Assembly (NCBI GenBank): GCA_022828595.1
Contig: JAKGHH010000004.1
Coordinates: 57,314,422 to 57,378,421, forward strand
Source: Nelumbo lutea
Taxonomy: Eukaryota > Streptophyta > Magnoliopsida > Proteales > Nelumbonaceae
Direction of reading: 5' to 3'
Length of the DNA stretch: 64,000 nucleotides
Positions 35,756 through 47,055 of the stretch are shown piece after piece. The notes beneath the pieces are model-generated. The model was given only the letters and a program-made list of their open reading frames with translations. It was not told where the DNA came from and ran no database searches. Positions within the stretch are counted from its first letter, which is position 1. Each line of letters opens with the position of its first letter. A program made the position numbers and the translations under genes.

Positions 35756-37314
35756 TGATGAGACTAAAAAAATCCTATTTTTATCCCCTAATTTTCATCT
35801 TTTTACATTATTTTAACACTTAAATGGACTCATTACTCTTGTATTTCGATTCAGGGCAATAAAGAAGGCAATTGGAAGAAAACAGGGCAAATCGGGTGAT
35901 TTTGCACAGTTTCGGCGACACTCAGTAATCTAGGCATAACTCTCAATTATGGACTCCGAATTGGACGATTAAAGAAGCATTAGAAAGATGAAAGGAAGGC
36001 CCACAACTTATATGTGGTTTTGACAGATTCGACCTGCATCGAGTACGAAAACGAGCATGAAGTCAGAGCAAGTTCACAACCAGGCCCATTTCACAACTAA
36101 AGCCCAACTCGTAGAAGTACCTTGAAACAACCCAAGTTATCAAAGCAGCCCAACTCGAAATCAAGAGTCAAGAATCCCAATTTTGAATGTAATCTCCAAG
36201 GAGAGTCTTATCAGATCTAAAGTTTTGAATGTAATCCTAGAGAGATAAGAAGATTGAGATTAGATCATTAGATAAGAGATATGATAGAATTAGTTCAAAG
36301 AAGATCAAGATTCCCTGAAGATAGGATGATCTCCTAGAAGGAGTTGGAAAACATCCCTCTCCTTTGGCTATATAAAGAGGGGGGCTGACCAGCTCTAGCA
36401 TCACTCACTCCAAGATCCAAGACATCATCAAGAAAATCAAGAAACTCAAGAAAGCAGTTCGGCCATGGAGAAGCAGAGCATGGAGATTGTACAGATCATG
36501 AGCAGCTAAGCTTATTTTTCTGGTTTAAGGGGGGAGGTTCAATTATGTCATTGTGAGGTTCTGTAGTTAATTTATTTTCTTGCTTTCTAATTCAAGTATT
36601 CATTGATTCTTGTGCATATTTTTTGTTGGATGTTGATGTTAATTAGTTTGACAAACTAAATTAATGTTGATTTTCTTATTGTTATCCATGGTTCTGTGAT
36701 CCGTAATTGTCACAAATAATGGTACAAGTAGAAATTAGGTTAATATATTTCTGGGTCAATTGTTCATGACAGCCTTTGACCAATGTATAAACCTGTTTTA
36801 ACCTAAAGAGAATTGATGGAACAAAATTCGATAATTGCAGCTATCTCAATTATTGTTATTTTGGTTTAACTATTTTCACAAAGATTAATGCTATCATTAA
36901 TTATTATGGAGTGCTATCGTACCCAGTTGATTAAAGATAAGTGTTGATCGAATGCTGGGTTTGGTTAACTGATTTAGGAAAATCACAAGGTTTATTATGA
37001 CTATCCTAATAAATCTAAGGTTAAATGCTTGAATTGCAAGAATGCTGAAATTTACCTAGGATCAATGGCCAATCGATTCAACCCGAACCCTTGAACCAGA
37101 ATTCAGTAAGACTGATTTTCTCTTATTTTTTTAGTTTGATATTGCTTTCTTATTCTTTTAATTTTAGTTATTAAATTTGTCCACTTAATTATAGTATCCA
37201 TTTGGCTAAGAGATTATTGTTTAGCTCCTTGTGGGATTCGACCTAGTACCACTTTTGCTGCAAATATTTTATTGCGGGACTAGTACTAATTTTGAGGGCT
37301 TCGACAACCCGTCA
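35756..37314 (+). repeat. G3 3' LTR
   Basis: 1559 bp, TGATGAGACTAAAAAAA to GACAACCCGTCA, followed by the CCTAA duplication. A TATA box lies at 36369-36377. Confidence 0.95.
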
Positions 37315-37319
37315 CCTAA

Positions 37320-39236
37320 TATCAATAAGTGGGTCTGAAATCTGATGCAATTAGGTCTGAAATAAGTCTGAACTCAAGAGCTTAAGACTTCTCTTTCAAG
37401 TCCCAACTTATATGTCTTGTATGCCTCAATTGATTGTAGAGACCTGAAATTAGATCTGCAAATTTACCTACTGAGAACAACCACCTTTGGATCTGAGTTC
37501 AGATATGAAATTACAGTAGCCACTAATACTAAAATCAGTGGTCATTGTGAATTTTTATAGCAGCTGAAATCAAATACACAACTATTTATTCAACCATATA
37601 CAACAACTATCAGATGCTAGGACAGTGGATCTAAAAAAAAATGCTACACTCAAGGATACATCAGTTAGGGCTGGGATCAGATCTGATTTGAATTAGGGTT
37701 GGTTTAGAGAAAACAAATAATAGTTGAGGTCTGAGTTATATACACTTATTGGAATGCATTGTATACTATTGCACATATCCATTCACATCTGCTAGACTAT
37801 GAGCTGCTTATCATAGCTAAATTCTCAGGGTTCCTTCAGAGGACTTAAATTGAGCTATAACCAGACCTGAGCCAGATTTGGGTTCAGGTTTGTAAGCTAT
37901 TCAAGTGTATGGCTTAATAATCTTGAAGACTTCTATGACCTGAAATCAGGTCTGATATGCATATGACCTGTATAAGTTGCTGCTATTCGGATTGAAAGCA
38001 GTTCAGTTCACATTTAACTCAGTCAATTTCTTGGTTCAGACTTCTTATAAATCCATACAAATGCCCATAAGCCAACATCATCCGAATCAACCCATAGCTT
38101 TCAAGTATATGAAAAATAAACCATTCATTCCATCCAACTTTTGAATTCAGGTTTGCTGTATTGCTATTGCTGCGGGTTGCAGAGCATAATTGAATCTAAA
38201 TTTTTAGACATTTTGTTCATTCATAGCCAAAATCAAAGCTAGCCATTTTGAAAAATTGCAAAGAACATCCAAGGAACATCCACAATGCCAAACTAGTATT
38301 GCTAACTCTAATAGAAACCTATCCTTAAACCTGTCCTGATACAAGTCTGCGGTAGCAGGTAGCAGCCATGCTATAGGTCTGAAATTTAATAGAAAAACTT
38401 TTGGAAGTGTTGATTTTCATTAGATCTCTGAAGCATCCAAATTCTCAATCCAAACATACATTCCTTCAGCTAAATTAGCTTGGTTACTAGTGGATAGAGA
38501 TGAGAACCAGTTTATCAAAAATCACAAAGTATACCCTGCATTAGCTCTGTTCTCAACTGCAGTTCAGATCTGTATAATTTCAGATCTGAATTGCTTTAGT
38601 CATTGCTACCAAATTGCTTTTGAGGAATAGCAGAAGTGTCCTAGGGTGAATTGGGGTAGTGATGACACCCAATTCACCTCAAATTTGCATCAGTTCAGAT
38701 CTATGTTCAGAGGAACTCAGATCTGAACTGTTGCAGGTCTGCAATAGCAAAATTCAGATCTTAACTCAGATCTGAGTTCTGATCCGAATTCTCAATTGAC
38801 CCTCTTTTGTTCATATGATCTCCATTTTTTTTCTTTTCATTTTCTTTTTTTTTTTTTTTGTAATGGAAAAAAAATAAAAGGCTGAAACACAACTAAATCT
38901 TTTCGGCTGAGTGTTGCAGGTCTGAGTTCTGTAGATCTGAGTGCTAAATGCAACTCAGATCTGCAACACTCATGTTTTAAAATTTTTTTCTTTTTTTTTC
39001 TTTTTGAAGATAACAGCTCCAAAATTGAAAGGAAATCAGATCTACTTCTATAAAAATAAAGCTGAAACAAAGGAAGGAATTAATGTAATAAAGAAGGAAG
39101 AAACATAGCTAAATCAATACACTTGTTGCATCCAAGGCTGAAATGTAAAATGAAGCATTGAAAACAATCTATGAATGCAATGCTGAATGAAACCAGATTA
39201 AGAATGCCCAATGTTTCCTAATATTGCTTCTATAAA
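37320..39236 (-). repeat. G1 internal region, leader side, non-coding
   Basis: About 1.9 kb between the G3 insertion and the G1 primer binding site. No protein was recognised. It is unusually rich in the palindromic core CAGATCTG (for example near 37677, 38573, 38583, 38728, 38769 and 38956) and in related TCTGAACTCAG strings. T- and A-runs lie at 38846-38875 and 38985-39003. Confidence 0.75.
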
Positions 39237-39254
39237 TCCCCGGCAGCGGCGCCA
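39237..39254 (-). other. G1 primer binding site (Asp-tRNA type)
   Basis: Minus-strand TGGCGCCGCTGCCGGGGA, six bases from the LTR. Confidence 0.9.
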
Positions 39255-39260
39255 AAAACT

Positions 39261-40823
39261 TGATGTGACTCATTGGGACATTAGCAAGTGCACTAGCCAT
39301 TCAAGTAGTAAAGTAGTGAATATAGTATGTTCCCACGAGGATTTAGGAAACAATTACTATTATTAATTTGGTCAATTCTTATCTGATTAACAACACAGTA
39401 TAACTTTATTCAAAAACTAAAATCCTAAGCTAAAATCTAACTAAAAACATCGGCTCAAATGCCTTCAATAAAACCCAATTTCAAGATTCAGTAATCAATC
39501 AACTTGAGTCATTCGAATAGGTCATGATTAACCCTTGGTTTGGTAAAACCCCAAGGTCATGAATAGTTTCTCTTAAGCGCATGTTCATCCTATGCATGAG
39601 TGACGGTTCTTCTATCTCTAGCAAGAATCTAATCATTCATGCATGCATTTCTTCAAACACATCCAAGGCATCAATTCAAATCTGAATTGATCACTAACTG
39701 AATTATGCAAGTTATCTCTAACCTTGCATGCAATTTAGTTCTTGAATAGTAGATCTGAATTCCTAGAATCTTTCTCAAGCACTCTAAGAATTCCAAGCAT
39801 TAGATCAAATTGGCCAATCTGAAAATTGAAGATTTGAATTCTCTTTCAAGCAATTCAGATCTTACAAATCTCAGATATGAGATTTCAGATTTGAGTTTTG
39901 AAAGATAAATTGGCTAATTTGATCTAGAATCACCCTCTATTCAAGAAACATGAAGAACAAATCAGATCCATTCAAATGAGAAATAAATTGATTACTTAAT
40001 CTGAAATTTTATAGCCTTAAGTTCAACAAGAAGGAAATGAAGAGGGAGAGAGAAAAATTTACATCAAAAGAAGCTAAATTTGAACCAAAGAAAGATGAAA
40101 ATAAAAAGAATTATTACATAAAATCTCTGAATCAAAATTCCCCAAATTCAAACTCACCTTCTTCTCTTCTTGCTAGTTTGAATTCCTTCAGCCCTTCTCC
40201 TTCTCCTTCTTGCGCCTAGCTCTTCTTCTCTCTTCTTCTCTTCAAGGTGTTCAAACCCCAAGGGATGGGAGAGCCTTGAACTCAAGCAAATGAACACCTC
40301 TCCCCCCTCTAGAGGCCTTCTTATATAGATTTTCAAGGGAGTTCTTGCCCTTTCTGAAAGCCTCTAGAATGGGGTGTATTACACCCCCTTTGAACCTTCT
40401 AGAGTGCTCTCTCAAGAACCTTCTAAGGGTTGCCACCCCTAGCTCCTTTGGGCCGCTATTTGGGCTGCAATTAAGCTCATTTTTAACACATGTTAGCTAC
40501 ACTCTAGGCTGTTCTTTGGGTAGAGAATGGGCCTTCTATTGTTGGGCCTAAATTTTCTCCTTGCTAGACTTCTTTCCTTAGGTTTTCCCAAGGAAATAAC
40601 TTGCACTACTTGGGCCGAATTATGCTCTCTTGCTTCCATGGCTGAGCTGAGCTGAAATTGGTCATTTTGGCCTTCTTTTCTCACCTTTTGCCTTTTTTTT
40701 CTTGAATTGATTACCCCTGAAATATTTCTTATCATTAAGCTAAATTAGGGCAAAATTGAATAAAACCGGCATAAGAATTCATGTAAATACATCATATATT
40801 ATAGATAGATCATATGTTCATCA
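39261..40823 (-). repeat. G1 5' LTR
   Basis: 1563 bp, plus-strand TGATGTGACTC to TTCATCA, followed by the ATATC duplication at 40824-40828. It is the partner of 24280-25865. Confidence 0.92.
40320..40328 (-). promoter_or_regulatory. Putative TATA box, G1 5' LTR
   Basis: Minus-strand CTATATAAG in the LTR that would drive transcription of G1. Confidence 0.55.
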
Positions 40824-40828
40824 ATATC

Positions 40829-40848
40829 TGAGGACCATGTATGAAGAG
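40829..40848 (+). pseudogene. Copia copy 1 gag, third segment (20 bases)
   Basis: TGAGGACCATGTATGAAGAG joins 24279 to 42742 in the gag, matching GAGGATAATGTATGAAGAG at 56758 of copy 3. It is bounded by the G1 duplication on the left and the S2 duplication (AAGAG) on the right. Confidence 0.9.
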
Positions 40849-42736
40849 TGAAAGAATGGTAGGATCCATATTATAGACGCCAAAAAGATTGCGGACTGGG
40901 TGGGCGAATTTCAAAAATTTTTCTACCTTCTCTCAACTGGGAATCGTATTCCCTAAATTTAGAATACAATATTCAATGATCCTACTTGAACAACAATCGA
41001 ACCAGATCTGAACCAACGGGAAAGGTAGGAATTATACCTGATCTAGAGAAGTAGTATCTCCCAAAGTTGGTGTTCATGCCTAAAGAGGACACCAAGATCC
41101 ACTCCTGCTGAAGATGACACAGCTGTACGTGGAACGGAACCAGTAGAGTGCGTCCTACACACTAGATCCTTCTCAAGAGCCCTTGGGAAACTCTAAGCAC
41201 CAAATCTTTCTTCTACAAAGATCAAATCTTGCAAGAAGGAATGGCGGCGGCTGGAGGAGAACTCCTGGGATGAAGATGGTTGAATTGCTTCTCTTCTCTT
41301 TGGAGTGTGTATGAGATCCTATCTCAATTCATAGGATGATTTTTTGCTTGAACCCTTGGTTCGAAAATCCCTCTTTCTCTTAGGGTTTCTCCTCTTTTCT
41401 TCTTGATTAAGAAACCTCCTAAATTAGGAGTTATCCCAATCCAAATCAGTATTTGGATAGGGGATTATCTTAATCCTATCTGCAGATTAAGTTAGCTTAC
41501 ACCTGATCTTATCAGGAGGTTACCAGATTCAAATCTGATTTGAATTTGGTCTCCAAGAGTGGATAAGGTTAAAGGCCCAATCCTTTTGCTAACATTAATC
41601 TTAGATCCGACCCATAGATGGGTGATCATATCAGCCCAGCTCGAAATGGGCTTTTGGCTCAATAAATGTTCAGTGCTTAACTAGTTTCCAATCTGCTACC
41701 AGTTGGGCTTCTTTGTATGGCGTGGGACCCAAGCATTGATCTACACACCAGCCACATGGGTTCGGCCCAGCCTTTATTGCAAGGCCCATCCGAATTCACT
41801 GAAAAGCTCAGTGAACCCCTGAGCCCATCACATGGACCCTATGGGCCCAACACTTACATTAAGTGGTCCCTAGGCCAAGCCATCTTATATAAACCCATGG
41901 ATTGTGGGTAGGTGCAAGATTAGCCCATCAGGTATTATCCTAAATGGTCTTACACTTAACCTCTCAGCCCTTAATGATCAAGCACAGCCCGACAAGAGAG
42001 GACCTCTCCCTCGGCTGCAAGGAACAGTGCCACACTCTCCACTCACATGTTTCCTGGAAATTAAAACCATTTGCAAACATTTTGAAACCGTATATAAATA
42101 TATCATATATAAATTTTGCAAAACAAAATTCCAACAATTGAAATCAAATGCTGTCAGTTTGGTTTCCATCAGAGAGAGTGCATTCCCGATCATTACCTTT
42201 GTCCGACAAAGGGGCTCATCTTGTCAGTGTGATCACCCACTCAGATGAATTCTCAGACTGTCCCAACATGCCCAGGTTTTGATCCCCGCTAAGGATCTCA
42301 CTGATTGGCATATCAAAGGCAGCCCAATCCGACACCTAGTGAAGTGTCATAATTGAGTCTAGGGGTCTGGTGTAACTTTCCAGTTTTGCCCATCTGTCTC
42401 CAAGGTCCACGGCAATACTGGAAATCTGGTCCGATTTAAGGATTCAAGTAACCCCATAATGCATGTGCCTTGGGTCATACCCTGGTGGCCGAGACAGGCC
42501 ATCCCAACACTTGGTGGCACACCAGTATCAGCCTTGGCAGGATAAATCTTCCCAGACTTATCCAACAACTGTGAACATTTAAAACTAACATGAGTCTCTA
42601 TAAGTGTCCAGTTTTAGGGTCTTACACAGAATTATACCAAACAACCTGAACCAAACATGCACTTTATTTATTTACACGAAATATCAAAAGTACATCAAAT
42701 CGGATTGAAGCTAAGGGCATACAAAACTGTCTAACA
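40849..42736 (-). mobile_element. Solo copia LTR (S2), inverted, TSD AAGAG
   Basis: 1888 bp, TGAAAGAATGGTAGG to CTGTCTAACA on the plus strand, with AAGAG at 40844-40848 and 42737-42741. Copy 3 shows the empty site GAAGAGTAGAAT at 56769-56780. It is the same subfamily as S1 but in opposite orientation. Confidence 0.95.
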
Positions 42737-42741
42737 AAGAG

Positions 42742-43250
42742 TAGAATCATTGTACTCGTTAGAAGGTCTTGAAACTGTTCATGATCGCTAAAATGACCGA
42801 GAGCCAAAAGGTTCATGACCATTGTCCCAAGATGATGGGTTACATCAATGAACTAGAGGCACTTGGGTCAGGGCTAGATCATGTCACCAAGGATAATGCC
42901 ATCCTAAATTCCTTGCCTCCTTCCTTCAATCAATTTATCATGAATTATATAACATGAATAAGATAAATGCTAGCCTTTAGGAACTCAGCAATATGATGCA
43001 GAGGGATGAAGAACTGATTAAGAAGGATAAACCGACAGCCATGCTTGTTGATGGTTGAAATTCGGGTAAGAAGAAGAGAAGGGCAAAGAAAAACCCTCAG
43101 AAGAAGACCTGCAAACCGAAAAAGTAGAAGAAGGACAAGGCATCAGATGCATGTCACTTTTGCATACAGACCGACCACTGGAAGAGGAACTGTCCTCAAT
43201 ATCTGGAGACTAAGAATCAAGGTAATTTCAAATCTTTTATCATGGAGACC
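42742..43250 (+). pseudogene. Copia copy 1 gag, last segment
   Basis: KVLKLFMIAKMTESQKVHDH, MGYINELEALGSGLD, LNSLPPSFNQFIMNY and LSNMMQRDEELIKKDK come in changing frames. Then a Lys-rich basic stretch, and an intact CCHC zinc knuckle in the CHFC...H....C pattern (CHFCIQTDHWKRNC, near 43149-43190). Frames change near 42955 and 43060. Gag packages element RNA; this copy is broken. Confidence 0.9.
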
Positions 43251-44235
43251 AATTTGTTGGTCACTTCTGCTTCCTAGTGCATTGACTCCGAGGAGTGACG
43301 GAGAAGTAACACTCTACTTGGGGAATTCTATAACAGTTGTAGCTACAACTATAGGAAATGTAGAACTAGTTTTCAGAGAAGTAATAATTGTACTTAAAGA
43401 TTGTCTTTTCGTACCTAATTTAAGAAGAAATTTAATTTGTCTAAAAATTGTGTTTGGATGGTTATTTTATCTTATTTAGTAATGTGATTACTATTAAATG
43501 GAATAACAAATTCCTTACATATGTTGAACTTAAGAATGGTCTCTATGTTCTCCATCCTTCTCTGGAAACCAACATTACCGAAACTACATCGAAAATAATT
43601 CCCAAGAAGAAAACTCGTGATACAGTTAATCCCGCATTTCTGTGGCATTACCGACTTGGTCACATTAATATAGATAGTATCACAAGTTGGTAAAGGATGG
43701 CCTTTTAGATTTTTTAACTGTAGAAGATCTTCTAACCTGTGAAACTTGCCTTTAGGGTAAGATGACAAAGCAGCCATTTATGGGAAATCTTGAAAGATCT
43801 ACAGGCACACTTGACCTTATACATACTGATGTATGTGGTCCCATGAAGGTTAAGACACGTAACCAATACATTTGTTTTATAACATTTACTGATGATTTTT
43901 CAAGGTATGGTAACGTGTACCTAATGAGACATAAGTCTGAATCCTTTGAAAAGTTCAAAGAGTTCAGACAAGAGGTCGAGAAACAGTTAGGGAGAGAAAT
44001 TAAGACCCTTCGATTAGATCGAGGTGGCGAATATCTCTCTAACGAATTCAGGAACTACTTAAAGAAAAATGGGATTGTATCACAATTGGTTCCTCCTGCT
44101 ACACCACAATTAAACGGAGTATCAAAGAGGAGAAATCAGACTCTATTAGATATGGTCCACTCACTTCTCGTCCACTCAGAGTTACCCACATCCTTTTGAA
44201 GTTTCACATTAGAGACTGCAATTTAGGTGTTGAAC
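43251..44235 (+). pseudogene. Copia copy 1 protease remnant and integrase
   Basis: The protease site is destroyed: after CIDS the GAS and about 45 bases are missing, and GEVTLYLGNS follows. Then comes the integrase: LWHYRLGHI of the His-Cys domain, the first catalytic Asp in LDLIHTDVCGP, the second in LRLDRGGEY, and 36 residues on LNGVSKRRNQ, where the usual catalytic Glu (SERRN) is Lys. A stop interrupts LDMVHSLLVHSELPTSF near 44199. It is inactive for several independent reasons. Confidence 0.9.
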
Positions 44236-46176
44236 TGGGTTCCAACCAAATCCATTCCTAAGATTCCATATGAGCTATGGACCGATAAGAAACCAAGTGT
44301 GAGCCACTTGAAGATTTACGGTTATCCGACATATGTTAAAAGAACTAGTGCCGACAAATTGGAATCCAAGACCAAATGTTGCCTATTTGTAGGTTACTTG
44401 AAAGGCTTTGTAGGTTACTTGTTCTATGATCCAAAATAGCAAAAAGTGTTTTACAGTCAAAATGCGTACTTCCTATAGGAAGATTACATCCTGGATAATC
44501 TTCATTAAGAAGTTGTTCTTGATGAGGAGAGCACAGGGGTAGTGGGAGATGTCCCACCTGCTCCAAAAAATAATCAACCTAGAGGATCTACCTGGGTTTT
44601 GAGACCTCCAGTTCATTATGGCTATGACCAAGAAAGTTACTCGGTGGAAGGAACGACTAGTGAGGAGGATCCTGTGACTTATACAAAAGCTATGTTGGAC
44701 ATAGATTCCTTGAAGTGGGTAGATGCCATGAGAGCTGAGATGGACTTAATGGAGACCAATGGAGTCTGGACTTTAATAGATTTGCCCCCGGGTTAAAAGT
44801 AATTGGTTGCAACTGGATCTACAAGGCTCGTCTTGTGGCGAAAATGTATACTCAGAAAGAGGGAATTGACTATGAAGAAACCTTTTTGCCCGTGGCCTTG
44901 CTTAAATCCATTAGGATCCCACTAGCTGTAGCAGCATACCATGACTACGGATTTGGAAAATGAATGTCAAAACCATGTTCTTGAACATAAATCTTACTAA
45001 ATATTTCTACATGTAGCAACCGCAAGGATTCATTGTTGCAGGTCTGGAACACATGGTATGTAAATATAATCGATCCATATATGGACTTAATCAAACTTCT
45101 AGGAGCTAGAACATCTGGTTTAACTCTATCATCAAACATTTTGACTTTGAGTAGAATCCAGATGAGCCCTGTGTTTATAGGAAGACCAATAGGGATACGG
45201 TTACGTTCTTGGTTCTATATGTAGATGACATTCTACTCATTGGGAAGGATGTAGGGATGTTAACTATGGTGAAAGTGTGATTTTCATAGCTATTCTCCAT
45301 GAAAAATCTTGGAGAAGCCTCCTACATCTTGGGTCTTCGACTCTATAGAGATGGATTGAAGAGGATAATAGGATTATCTAATCTACTTACATTGACAAGA
45401 TAGTCAAAAGATATAGTATGGAGAACTCCAAGAAAGGAAATGTTACTTTTAGGCATGGAGTCACTCTCTCCAAGATTGAGGACATGAGAGAGACTCCCTA
45501 TGCTTCAACCATAGGGAGAATTATGTATGCCATACTGTGCACTCGGCCTAACATTACTCGGGCAATGAGTGTGGTAAGTAGGTTTCAAACTAACCCAGGT
45601 TGGGAGTATTGGATAGATGTGAAACACATACTAAAATACCTTCGAAGGATAAAAGAGTTTTGTCTGGTATTCGATGATAGTTCACTACAGATCCAAGGGT
45701 ACACTGATTTTGATTTCCAGTCAGACCCAGATGATAGAAAGTCTACATCTGGTTACATCTTTATGATGGGGTCCTATGTAGTTAGCTGGAAGAGCAACAA
45801 ATAGGGGTCCATTATAAATTCCACAATGGTGGTCGAGTACATTGCCACAAGTGAAGTTGCTAAGGAAGCCGTTTGGATGAAGAAGTTCATTCAGGAATTA
45901 GGAGTAATTCCATCTAGCACATTACCCATTCCACTATTGTATGACAACATTGGAGCCATTGCTCAAGCTAGGGAGACATGAGCTCACTCGAAGTCAAAGC
46001 ACATTGAGAGGAAGTACCATGTACTATAGGAGATAGTTTGTAGAGGGGACATCCTGATTTAGAAGGTAGCATCAGTGGAAAATGTAGCAGACCGATTAAA
46101 TAAGCCACTAACATAGAAAGAGTTTGAGAAACACATGGAAAGTATGGGACTCCAACTTGTACCTGATTGGACCTAA
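44236..46176 (+). pseudogene. Copia copy 1 reverse transcriptase and RNase H
   Basis: The hinge region (SVSHLKIYGYPTYVKR, LFVGYLKG, MGDVPPAPKNNQPRGSTW) leads to [11 protein letters not shown] one-base deletion there (44793-44797) is identical in place to that of the fragment at 3312. About 35 bases of RT finger coding are lost near 44822. The RT is heavily mutated, but YVDD is readable at 45218-45229. RNase H is nearly full length (SDPDDRKSTSGYIFMMGS, VVEYIATSEV, SKHIERKYHV), ending at TAA 46174-46176. It serves as the intact-length reference for the deletions in the other copies. Confidence 0.88.
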
Positions 46177-46180
46177 GTGC

Positions 46181-46190
46181 AAGTGGGAGC
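46181..46190 (+). other. Polypurine tract, copia copy 1
   Basis: AAGTGGGAGC directly before TGTTAGACAA. Confidence 0.88.
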
Positions 46191-46804
46191 TGTTAGACAA
46201 TGTATGCACTTAACTCCAATCAGATTGATGTATTTATTGTCATTTAGAACAAATGAACAAAATGCATAATTCATTCATGTTGTTATGGTATGTTTCTGTG
46301 TAATAACCTTAAACTAGACACTTATGAGACTCATGTTAGTTTAGAATCTTCACAGTCATTGGATAGATCTGGGGAGATTTATCCTGCCAAGGCTGACACT
46401 GATTTGCCACCAAGTTTGTTGGGGTGGCTTGTCTCAGTTGCCAGAGTGAAACCTGAGCTGCATGCAGTGTGGGTTTTCTTGAAACCTTGAACTGGACCAA
46501 ATTCCAGTATTGCCCCAGACCTTGGAGATAGATTGGCAAATTTGTAATGTTACACCTGAGCCCTAGACTCGATTATGGTACTGCACTAGATTTTGGATTA
46601 AACTATCTTTGATATGCCAATCAGTGAAATCCTTTGCCGGGTCAAAACTTGGGTATGTTGGGCAGTCCGAGAATTCACCTAAGTGGGTGATCATAGTTAC
46701 AAGATTAGCCCCTTTGTCGGATGAATGATTAGGGAAATGCACTCTCTCTAATGGAAACCTAAACTGCGGGCAGTGGATTTCAAATGTGTTTGAAATTTGG
46801 TTTT

Positions 46805-46847
<43 letters not shown>

Positions 46848-47055
46848 TACTTATATATTATGTTTTCAAATTGGTTTGCAAAAGGTTTCAATTTCCAGGA
46901 TCCATGTGAGTAGAGAGTGCAACACTATACCTTGCAGCCGAGGGAGAGGTCCTCTCTTGTCGGGTAGTGTTTGATCATTATGGGCTGAGAAGTTAAGTGT
47001 AAGGCCATTGAGGTTAATACCTGATGGACTAATTTTGTATCTACTCACAGTCCTT
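46191..47055 (+). repeat. Shared copia LTR, left part
   Basis: Starts TGTTAGACAATG as the 3' LTR of copy 1 and stops near CAGTCCTTGGG, where inverted pol of copy 2 begins. The right part resumes at 53875, with roughly 320 LTR bases lost between them. Confidence 0.88.
46809..46840. repeat. (AT)16 microsatellite in the copia LTR
   Basis: Same LTR position as the (AT)15 run at 2643-2672. Confidence 0.95.

Larger units (their letters stand above)
27787..37314 (+). mobile_element. Athila-like gypsy element G3, structurally complete, TSD CCTAA
   Basis: 9528 bp with near-identical-length LTRs, an Asp-type primer binding site, gag, protease, RT, RNase H and integrase in gypsy order, and a polypurine tract. 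CCTAA occurs at 27782-27786 and 37315-37319. The proteins resemble Athila/Calypso-type elements. There is no env-like frame between integrase and the 3' LTR. Numerous stops and shifts make it inactive. It is nested inside G1 in opposite orientation and is the youngest insertion in that stack. Confidence 0.95.
24280..40823 (-). mobile_element. Gypsy G1 element, non-autonomous (LARD-like), TSD ATATC
   Basis: Minus-strand element with two LTRs (39261-40823 as 5', 24280-25865 as 3'), an Asp-type primer binding site (39237-39254) and a polypurine tract (25866-25880). It is flanked by ATATC at 24275-24279 and 40824-40828. With the nested G3 and its duplication taken out, the internal part is about 3.8 kb with no recognisable gag or pol. 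That architecture fits a large retrotransposon derivative (LARD), which would rely on proteins made by relatives. Loss of coding sequence by deletion in this one copy is the alternative. Confidence 0.88.

Noticed and set aside
25078..40219. Lys/Glu-rich frame found twice (25078-25260 and 40037-40219)
   Set aside because: Conserved only because the two places are the paired LTRs of one element.
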